DNA from: Alphaproteobacteria bacterium
GTDB lineage: Bacteria; Pseudomonadota; Alphaproteobacteria; Micavibrionales; UBA2020
DNA: 64,000 nucleotides
Direction: 5' to 3'
Assembly (NCBI GenBank): GCA_004297545.1
Contig: SCTB01000026.1
Span: 27,951-91,950 of the forward strand
A program made the position numbers and the translations under genes. Of the stretch, positions 57,355-64,000 are shown in pieces (the stretch's first letter is position 1; every line of letters starts with the position of its first letter). The notes beneath the pieces are model-generated. The model was not told the origin of the DNA and searched no databases. It worked only from the letters and a program-made list of their open reading frames with translations.

Positions 57355-58218
57355 TCATTTTTTATCCGTTTTTAACTCTTGCATCATATATACAAGATCG
57401 CCGTATCTGTAGTAGCCAATTAGCCCATCGGAACTTTCCATTCCAAGAATATCCATTAGCTTTTTTAGCTCTACGCCAAAATGCTCCTGCGCTTCAGTAT
57501 CTTCATCCCAAATAGCCTCAAGCACCACCTGAAACTGCGTTAATACCCAAAGCTTGCTGGGGTTTTTGGATACATCTGCAATCAACTTATCGACCAGGTT
57601 ATCAAGATGCTCCGAAAGACGTTTCTTTTCGGCGGCGTTATCAACTCCGGGCAAATCGACAAACTTTTCAGCCTTTTTGAATTTTGCAAGTTGCGAAACT
57701 GTGTCTTTGGAAACGGTGAGACGCTTGTCAACGACCTTTGAAATCGGATCAAATTCTGCCGACTTCCTTCGAATTGCGTTCTGAGCTGCCTCCATTTCCT
57801 CCTCAGGAATTGCGGAAGAAATTTCAGGCTGCGAAACCTGTGTCATCACAGGCTTCCATTCTTTCACACGCTGGTCAATTTCCTTGATTTGCTCTGGGGT
57901 TAAGTGCTTTGCGGCTTCATCCGCACTATTGTAATAATCGGCCTTTGCAGCCAAGCTATGCCAGAAATAGGCTTCTTCGTAATTCTGCTTGATTTCCTTG
58001 TACCATCCCCGCATTAAAAAATTCCCAATGTTATTTTGTGCGGGGGCATAGCCTTGTTCAGCGGCCTTCCGAAGCCATTTCATTCCTTCTATAGGGTCGC
58101 TTTCCTTCGGGTTCAGTCTGTCCAAGTACGTCATGCCAAAATTGAATTGCTGTATGGCGTCGCCCTGTTCTGCCGCTTTGCGCCAAGTCTCTTTTTGACT
58201 CTTTAGCCAATTAAACAT
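57355..58218 (-). CDS. Sel1-repeat protein with C-terminal domain resembling DUF4844
   Basis: Sel1 repeats 'AIQQFNFGMTYLD...GMKWLRKAAEQGYAPAQNNIGNFLMRG', cap 'QRVKEWKP', then 'KFVDLPGVDNAAEKKRLSEHLDNLVDKLI...ELKKLMDILGMESSDGLIGYYRYGD'. Confidence 0.75.
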   Translation of the reverse strand: MFNWLKSQKETWRKAAEQGDAIQQFNFGMTYLDRLNPKESDPIEGMKWLRKAAEQGYAPAQNNIGNFLMRGWYKEIKQNYEEAYFWHSLAAKADYYNSADEAAKHLTPEQIKEIDQRVKEWKPVMTQVSQPEISSAIPEEEMEAAQNAIRRKSAEFDPISKVVDKRLTVSKDTVSQLAKFKKAEKFVDLPGVDNAAEKKRLSEHLDNLVDKLIADVSKNPSKLWVLTQFQVVLEAIWDEDTEAQEHFGVELKKLMDILGMESSDGLIGYYRYGDLVYMMQELKTDKK

Positions 58219-58240
58219 TTGTATCTCCAAAGCTAATCAC

Positions 58241-58280
58241 TCCCTCCCTCCGGGAGAAGGGACTGACGACTTTCGCTTCG
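58241..58280. repeat. Right copy of inverted hairpin repeat flanking Sel1 gene
   Basis: Reverse complement cgaagcgaaagtcgtcagtcccttctcccggagggagg matches left copy. Confidence 0.7.
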
Positions 58281-58298
58281 TGAAAGAGAATTAAGTCA

Positions 58299-59498
58299 TC
58301 AATGCGGAACCGGGCACTTGCCTTTTGGCACGGACGGCTTTTTGTCGTCATTCGAGGGCGCTTCAAAAATCGTCGCAATTCCCTGACCGCCCGCGATGCA
58401 CATGGCGGCGGCGGCGTATTTGCCGCCTTCGTCGTGCAATATCTTCGCGGCTTCGCCGACGCGTACTGCGCCGGACGCGCCCAAGGGGTGACCCATGGCG
58501 AGCGCGCCGCCGTGCTTGTTCACCTTTTCAGGCGGCAGGCCCAGCTGACGCGAGCAGGCGACGGCCTGCGCGGCAAAGGCCTCGTGCAACTCAAACGTGT
58601 CGATATCTTCGATCTTCAGGCCCGCTTTCTTCAGCGCCTTGTTCAGCGCCGTGACGGGGCCCATCAGCGTGTCGGAGTCCACGCCGGAGACGGCGAATGA
58701 TTTCACCTTGGCCAGAATTTCCAGCCCGTGTTCCTTCGCGAATTCTTCGGAGCAGACCAGCACGGCAGCCGCGCCGTCCGTTAATGGCGAAGAAGTTCCG
58801 GCCGTCACGCTGCCGGCCTGCTTGAACGCGGGCTTAAGTTTCGCAAGACCTTCCAGCGTCGTGGAGGGGCGCGGGCAGCCGTCTTTTGTGACGACATGGC
58901 CGTCAGGTGCCGTAATGGGCACGATATCATTGCTGAAATCCGCCTTCGCCGCCTTCTGCTGGCATTGCAGCGCATAGGCGTCCTGATCTTCCCGGGTAAC
59001 CTGGAACTTGGCGGCGGTGTTTTCGGCGGCGGCGCCGGTCGAGATATAGGCGGCGGGGTAAGACTTCACCAGTTTCGGGTTCGGCGAGGGGTTAAAGCCG
59101 CCCATGGGCACGCGCGTCATGCTTTCGACGCCCGCGCAGATAACCGCATCGGCCATGCCGGCGGAGATCATGCCGACCGCGTCATGCACGGTCTGCATCG
59201 AGGAGCCGCAGAAGCGGTTCGTCGTGACGCCGCCCATCTTGCGGGGCAGCCCGGCCAGCAGAACGACCTGCCGCGCCATGTTCCAGCCCTGCTCGCCTTC
59301 CGGCATTGCGCAGCCGACCTTCAGGTCTTCGACAAGGTTCGGGTCGATGCCGGTTTTTTCGATCAGCCCCAGCACCGTCTGGGCCAGAAGGTCGTCGGGA
59401 CGCACGTCTTTCAGCTCGCCCTTGTTGGCAGGAGTGAAGGGAGAACGCACATAGCCCGCGATGACGACGCTGCGGGGTTCGTCTTTTTTCTCAGCCAT
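58299..59498 (-). CDS. fadA: Acetyl-CoA C-acyltransferase (thiolase), copy 1
   Basis: 'NRFCGSSMQTVHDAVGMI', 'NKHGGALAMGHPLGASGAVR', 'MCIAGGQGIA'. Confidence 0.93.
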   Translation of the reverse strand: MAEKKDEPRSVVIAGYVRSPFTPANKGELKDVRPDDLLAQTVLGLIEKTGIDPNLVEDLKVGCAMPEGEQGWNMARQVVLLAGLPRKMGGVTTNRFCGSSMQTVHDAVGMISAGMADAVICAGVESMTRVPMGGFNPSPNPKLVKSYPAAYISTGAAAENTAAKFQVTREDQDAYALQCQQKAAKADFSNDIVPITAPDGHVVTKDGCPRPSTTLEGLAKLKPAFKQAGSVTAGTSSPLTDGAAAVLVCSEEFAKEHGLEILAKVKSFAVSGVDSDTLMGPVTALNKALKKAGLKIEDIDTFELHEAFAAQAVACSRQLGLPPEKVNKHGGALAMGHPLGASGAVRVGEAAKILHDEGGKYAAAAMCIAGGQGIATIFEAPSNDDKKPSVPKGKCPVPH

Positions 59499-62070
59499 GT
59501 TTGGGGCCTTTCTTCTTAGCGTCTTTTTCCGCGGGTTGCGCCACGGGCTGGTTATTGTTCGCAGGCTGCTGTTCCGGTTTCGCCGCGGGCTTTTTCTTCC
59601 ATCGGAATTTATTGAACAGGCGCTTGATCTTGCCCGCGCGCTTGTCTTCCGCCTCGTCGCGCAGCTGCTGGGCGGTTTTGCCCGGCTCCGGCGGCTCGCG
59701 CAGGATTTTGGCATATTTCAGCTTGCTTTCAATACGGTCCAAGGTCCGCTGGTCATGCAGCAGCTTCATCACGTTTTTGATTTCCAGCTTGCGCAGGTCG
59801 GTATCGCTGACCGGCTTGCCGGGGCCCGCGTCATCGCCGCCCGAGAGTGTATGCGCGATGCGATCCAGCACCACGACGTCGTAGGGCGTCAGTATGCCGC
59901 CCTTGGCATAGGCAGCGTCGATCTGTTTCGTCAGCGCCTCATAGCCCGCGGGGCCGGTGAGGTCGAGGCTGACGGGTTTGGGCGGCGTATAGCCCTGCGC
60001 CACCAGTTCCAGCGCCTTGGCTTTGGCGTCCGCCAGCAGCCTTTCGCGGTTCATGGTGATACCGTCCGACGGTTGCAGGTACAAGAGGTCTTTTGCATCC
60101 TGCGCCGAGGTGCTGATTTTGGCCTGGCTCAGGACATTGAACACTTCCGACAGCGCGGCCGAAGGATTGCCGGGAATTTTTTCCTGCGCGCGGGTCAGGA
60201 GCGTCGTGCTGCCGCCCCAGGCGGGAAGCACGCCGGCCGTCGCCTCGATAAGGCCCATGTTGATTTCGGAATGGGCCTGCACATGGCTGCAATGCAGCAG
60301 GATTTCGCAGGATCCGCCGAAGGCGCGTCCGGTGGGCGCGGCGACCGTGGGGAAGGGCGCGTCTTTCAGGCGCTTGTAAATATCCTGCCCCTTCTGCACG
60401 TAATTTTCGACCGCCCAGTACTGGCCGGCCGAGGCGTATTTCACGGCAAGGCCGATATTCGCGCCGAGGGAGAAGTCATCGCCGTCGTGGTGAATGACGA
60501 GGGCTTTGTACTTGCCCTTGCCGTCGCCGATGATATCGATGGCCTTGTTCAGCACATCCAGCGTAAAGGGGTCGACCGTGCGGCCCTTGGAGGTGAATTC
60601 GAGGCAGAGTACGCCGTCGCCGATATCCCAGAGATCCGCGCCGAATTTTTCGCCCATGCGCGCGGAGATGCCGGTCCTGTTCAGCACATTCGCGAGGCGG
60701 CTGGAGGCGACGGGTTCGGAAGCGCGCTTGATATCGGAGAGCAGCAGCACGCCCTCGGGCCGTTTCACGTATTCATATTCGCCATTGAAATCGAGCTGCT
60801 GCAGCTTGCCCTGATAGGCGCGGTAGAATGACCGGCCGGCCGCGTTCTTCAGCAGTTCCGGCACTTTCTCGCCGTCTTTTTCGAGGCGCTTGATAAAGTA
60901 ATCGACTCCAATGGAGTCGATAATCTCGAACGGTCCCTGTTTCCAGTTATAGCCCAGCTTCATCGCCTCATCGACGGCGGTGATATTGGAGGCAACTTCC
61001 GGCGCGATCTCCAGCGAATACAGCAATGTCTGCTTCAATACCGCCCAAGCGTATTTGCCGCCCTTGTCGTCCGTGTCGATCAGCGCTTTCAGCCCGCCCT
61101 CGCGCGCGTTTTTCAGGCACTCCAGCCGCACATTTTCGTTCGCGGCATGGAATTCGCCGGTGTTGAGGTCAATCGCCTCTTTCACTTTCTTGCCGTCGAC
61201 TGTCGCCATGCGGTAGAAGCCGCCCTTGCTGCCCGCCTTGCGGCCCGTGTAGCCGTCTTTCAGCATCTGTTCCAGCACCGGGAATTCGCGGGCGATGGAA
61301 TTATAACGGTCATCATTGGGCAGCCGGCTTTGCAGCGACTTGCCGACATGCGGCAACAGGTCGAGACCGACGAGATCGCGCAGGCCGAACACGCCGGTTT
61401 TCGGCACGCCCATCGGGCGGCCGGCCACGGCATCGGCTTCCTCGACACTCAGCTTGTGGTTATAGGCTTCGTTCACCGCCACCTGCAGCCAGAAGGCGCC
61501 AATGCGCGTGGTGATAAAGCCGGGCGAGTCTTTCGCCACGATGACATGCTTTCCCATCTTGTGGTCGACGAGGTCCGTCACGGCGTCGATGGTTTCCTTG
61601 GCATTCGCCGCGCTGGTCACAATCTCCACCAGCGGCATCTGGCGCGGCGGGTTGAAGAAATGGGTGATGACGAAATCTTTTTTGAACTGTTCCGACTGGC
61701 CCTCGGTCAGCGTAACCAGCGGCAGCGTCGAGGTATTGGAGGCGACGATGGAGCCTTCTTTCCGCAGCGCGTCAATTTTCTTGAACAGGCCGGATTTGAC
61801 CGCAGGGTCTTCGATAATCGCCTCGATGATAATGTCGCAATCCTTCACGCGCTCGAGGTCCGTCTCGGCATTGCCGGCGCGGATCAGCTTGGCGTTCTTT
61901 TTGTGCATCAGCGGCGAGGCCGGGCCTTTCGCCATTTTATCGAGCGTTTTCTGCGCCACGTCTTTCTGGTCGAGCAGCTCGACCTCGATGCCCGCATTCG
62001 CAAGCTGCGCCGCGATGCCGGAGCCCATGACGCCTGCGCCGATAACGGCAGCTTTTTTGATCTGTTTCAT
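59491..62070 (-). CDS. fadB: Bifunctional 3-hydroxyacyl-CoA dehydrogenase/enoyl-CoA hydratase family protein
   Basis: 'KKAAVIGAGVMGSGIAAQLANAGIEVELLD', 'FFNPPRQMPLVEIV', 'FSLGANIG', 'GRAFGGSCEI'. Confidence 0.92.
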   Translation of the reverse strand: MKQIKKAAVIGAGVMGSGIAAQLANAGIEVELLDQKDVAQKTLDKMAKGPASPLMHKKNAKLIRAGNAETDLERVKDCDIIIEAIIEDPAVKSGLFKKIDALRKEGSIVASNTSTLPLVTLTEGQSEQFKKDFVITHFFNPPRQMPLVEIVTSAANAKETIDAVTDLVDHKMGKHVIVAKDSPGFITTRIGAFWLQVAVNEAYNHKLSVEEADAVAGRPMGVPKTGVFGLRDLVGLDLLPHVGKSLQSRLPNDDRYNSIAREFPVLEQMLKDGYTGRKAGSKGGFYRMATVDGKKVKEAIDLNTGEFHAANENVRLECLKNAREGGLKALIDTDDKGGKYAWAVLKQTLLYSLEIAPEVASNITAVDEAMKLGYNWKQGPFEIIDSIGVDYFIKRLEKDGEKVPELLKNAAGRSFYRAYQGKLQQLDFNGEYEYVKRPEGVLLLSDIKRASEPVASSRLANVLNRTGISARMGEKFGADLWDIGDGVLCLEFTSKGRTVDPFTLDVLNKAIDIIGDGKGKYKALVIHHDGDDFSLGANIGLAVKYASAGQYWAVENYVQKGQDIYKRLKDAPFPTVAAPTGRAFGGSCEILLHCSHVQAHSEINMGLIEATAGVLPAWGGSTTLLTRAQEKIPGNPSAALSEVFNVLSQAKISTSAQDAKDLLYLQPSDGITMNRERLLADAKAKALELVAQGYTPPKPVSLDLTGPAGYEALTKQIDAAYAKGGILTPYDVVVLDRIAHTLSGGDDAGPGKPVSDTDLRKLEIKNVMKLLHDQRTLDRIESKLKYAKILREPPEPGKTAQQLRDEAEDKRAGKIKRLFNKFRWKKKPAAKPEQQPANNNQPVAQPAEKDAKKKGPKHG

Positions 62071-62075
62071 GTTCA

Positions 62076-63305
62076 TCAACCTTTCGGGGGAATACAGCAG
62101 GTGATTTTCGGTTTCGCGGCAGCCTTGGGCGGCGCCGGGTTATTGTCGTTGGCCGGGTTCTCGAGAATGGTCGCAATCCCCTGCCCGCCACCGATGCACA
62201 TGGTGGAAGCCGCATAGCGGGCTCCTTCCTTATGCAGCAGCTGCGCGGCCTTGCCGGTGATGCGCGCGCCGGAAGCGCCCAGCGGATGGCCGAGAGCAAT
62301 CGCCCCGCCGTCCTTGTTCACTTTTTCGACGGGAATCCCAAGCTGATCGATGCAGGCCTTGGCCTGCACGGCGAAGGCTTCGTTGATTTCGAGGATATCG
62401 ATGTCATCCGCGGTGATGCCGGCCTTTGCCATTGCCTTGTTCATCGATTCAACCGGGCCCATGCCCATGATATCGGGGTCGCAGCCGGAAATGGCGAAGG
62501 ACTTGATGCGCGCCAGTATGGTCAGGCCATGCTCTTTCGCAAAATCTTCCGAAACCACCAGCACGGCGGAAGCGCCGTCGGTCAAGGGGGAAGACGTCGC
62601 GGCGGTCACGCTGCCGGCGGCCTTGAACACGGGCTTCAGCCGTTTCACGTTATCCAGCGTCGTATCCGCGCGCGGGCAGCCGTCTTCGGTCACGACTTTT
62701 CCGGCGGGCGTGGTGATGGCGATGATTTCATCGCGGAAAGCCTGTTCCTTTTGCGCCCGCGCCGCCTTCTGCTGCGAGAGGACGGAGAATTCCTCCTGCA
62801 TTTCACGCGTCACGTGGAAGCGGTCGGCGACATTCTCCGCCGTTTCGCCCATGGAGGCGAAAAACTCGGGATGTTCCCGGTACATATCCGGGTGGATCAT
62901 CGGGTTGAAGCCGCCCATCGGCATATGGCTCATGCTCTCGACGCCCGCGCAGATGACCGCGTCGGCCATGCCGGCCGAGATCATACCGACGGCGTCGTGG
63001 ATGGTCTGCATGGATGAGCCGCAGAAACGGTTCGTTGTGACGCCCGCGATTTCCTTCGGCAGGCCCGCCAGAAACACGACATTGCGCGCCATGTTATAGC
63101 CCTGCTCCCCTTCCGGGAAGGCGCAACCGAGTTTCAGGTCTTCGATAAGCTTGGGGTCGACGCCTGTTTTATCAATGAGTCCCTTGACCGTCTGCGCGAC
63201 GAGATCGTCCGCGCGGATATCCTTGAGGTCGCCTTTGGCGGCTGGTGTAAAGGGGGATCGCACATAACCTGCGATAACGACACGACGCGGCTCAGCCATC
63301 TTCAA
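62076..63305 (-). CDS. Acetyl-CoA C-acyltransferase (thiolase), copy 2
   Basis: 'NRFCGSSMQTIHDAVGMISAGMADAVICAGVESMSHMPMGG', 'NKDGGAIALGHPLGASGARI'. Confidence 0.93.
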   Translation of the reverse strand: MKMAEPRRVVIAGYVRSPFTPAAKGDLKDIRADDLVAQTVKGLIDKTGVDPKLIEDLKLGCAFPEGEQGYNMARNVVFLAGLPKEIAGVTTNRFCGSSMQTIHDAVGMISAGMADAVICAGVESMSHMPMGGFNPMIHPDMYREHPEFFASMGETAENVADRFHVTREMQEEFSVLSQQKAARAQKEQAFRDEIIAITTPAGKVVTEDGCPRADTTLDNVKRLKPVFKAAGSVTAATSSPLTDGASAVLVVSEDFAKEHGLTILARIKSFAISGCDPDIMGMGPVESMNKAMAKAGITADDIDILEINEAFAVQAKACIDQLGIPVEKVNKDGGAIALGHPLGASGARITGKAAQLLHKEGARYAASTMCIGGGQGIATILENPANDNNPAPPKAAAKPKITCCIPPKG

Positions 63306-63504
63306 GTTCTCCTTGAAAGCGTTTAAAGGGACACCCGTTTTATGTTCTGCTTGGCTCTGGTCGTAACATATATGTGTGGGGACTAAAAGGAGGTTTTAGT
63401 TGACATAAGCTATTCTTGGGTTGTATTCCGTAATATATAGCCGGGGTTGGGGCAGATTTCTTATTGCTCCACTGCCTATGAAACTTTCAACTATGAATAG
63501 TTTT

Positions 63505-64000
63505 CTAACGAGTTTCGGTTCTGGGCTCCCACTTTGAAGCCTCTCGCCGAATGGTTTCTATGTCTGTTCTACTTAAATGTTTTTCTGCCTCCATAGGATC
63601 AGTGTGATCACGCGAGGGATAACTCATTACATAAGGATTAACAGGAGCTGGTGTCCGCTCAAAGCAACGAACAGACAGGCATCCCCAAAAATATGCTTTC
63701 TGCCAGCTTTGGGATACTCCTTCACCCTGAGCATACATATTGCTCAAATATTTTTGGGCTGGCGGGTAATTTCGTTCCGCCGCTTTCGCATACCATTCCG
63801 CTGCCTCTTCGAACTTCGGCGTTCTCACGATGGCGTCATCATAGTAACACCCTAAAGCGAACATCGCCTTTACATGCCCCTGATTTGCAGATTTACGGAG
63901 CCATTTTAGGCCTTCGTCGGTCTTGCCAGAGTTGCCAAACGTATAGTATGACCCTAATGAATGTTGTGCTTCAGGATGCCCTTGCTCTGCCGCCTTGTTC
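63505..64000 (-). CDS. Sel1-repeat protein (5' end beyond window)
   Basis: Frame stays open to base 64000: 'NKAAEQGHPEAQHSLGSYYTFGNSGKTDEGLKWLRKSANQGHVKAMFALGCYYDD...'. Confidence 0.85.
   Translation of the reverse strand, partial: NKAAEQGHPEAQHSLGSYYTFGNSGKTDEGLKWLRKSANQGHVKAMFALGCYYDDAIVRTPKFEEAAEWYAKAAERNYPPAQKYLSNMYAQGEGVSQSWQKAYFWGCLSVRCFERTPAPVNPYVMSYPSRDHTDPMEAEKHLSRTDIETIRREASKWEPRTETR

Overview
The window looks like an alphaproteobacterial chromosome segment with high GC and dense coding. The core backbone is ffh-rpsP-rimM-trmD-rplS-leuC-leuD-leuB. Around it lie central metabolism genes (class I FBP aldolase, thiE, SulP, PfkB), an nfeD/slipin cluster, an Mla-type ABC lipid transporter, an NAD-dependent formate dehydrogenase operon (fdsG-B-A/fdhD/fdsD), and fatty-acid degradation genes (fadD, two acyl-CoA dehydrogenases, thiolase-fadB-thiolase). 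One tRNA-Ser(GGA) is present. No CRISPR array, rRNA, transposase or prophage was recognised. The best candidate for an undescribed system is ~4.65-10.75 kb. It holds two ankyrin proteins translationally coupled to epmA, two paralogous CbxX/CbbX-like proteins that appear to have lost the Walker A motif, and four tandem coupled paralogous membrane proteins. Each membrane protein is built from an internally duplicated two-helix unit resembling IcmD/DotP-type T4BSS components. Several otherwise unrelated proteins in and near the cluster end in the same short basic tail (xxPLKLKxx). Other notable items: palindromic repeats of two subfamilies, one inserted in frame inside epmA; a Sel1 gene flanked by inverted hairpin repeats; a DUF2971-like gene split at an A8 tract; a truncated SPFH gene next to a full-length paralog; and a perfect FNR-type box in class II position before the Mla operon. 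All assignments come from reading sequence and recognising families by eye. No database search was run.
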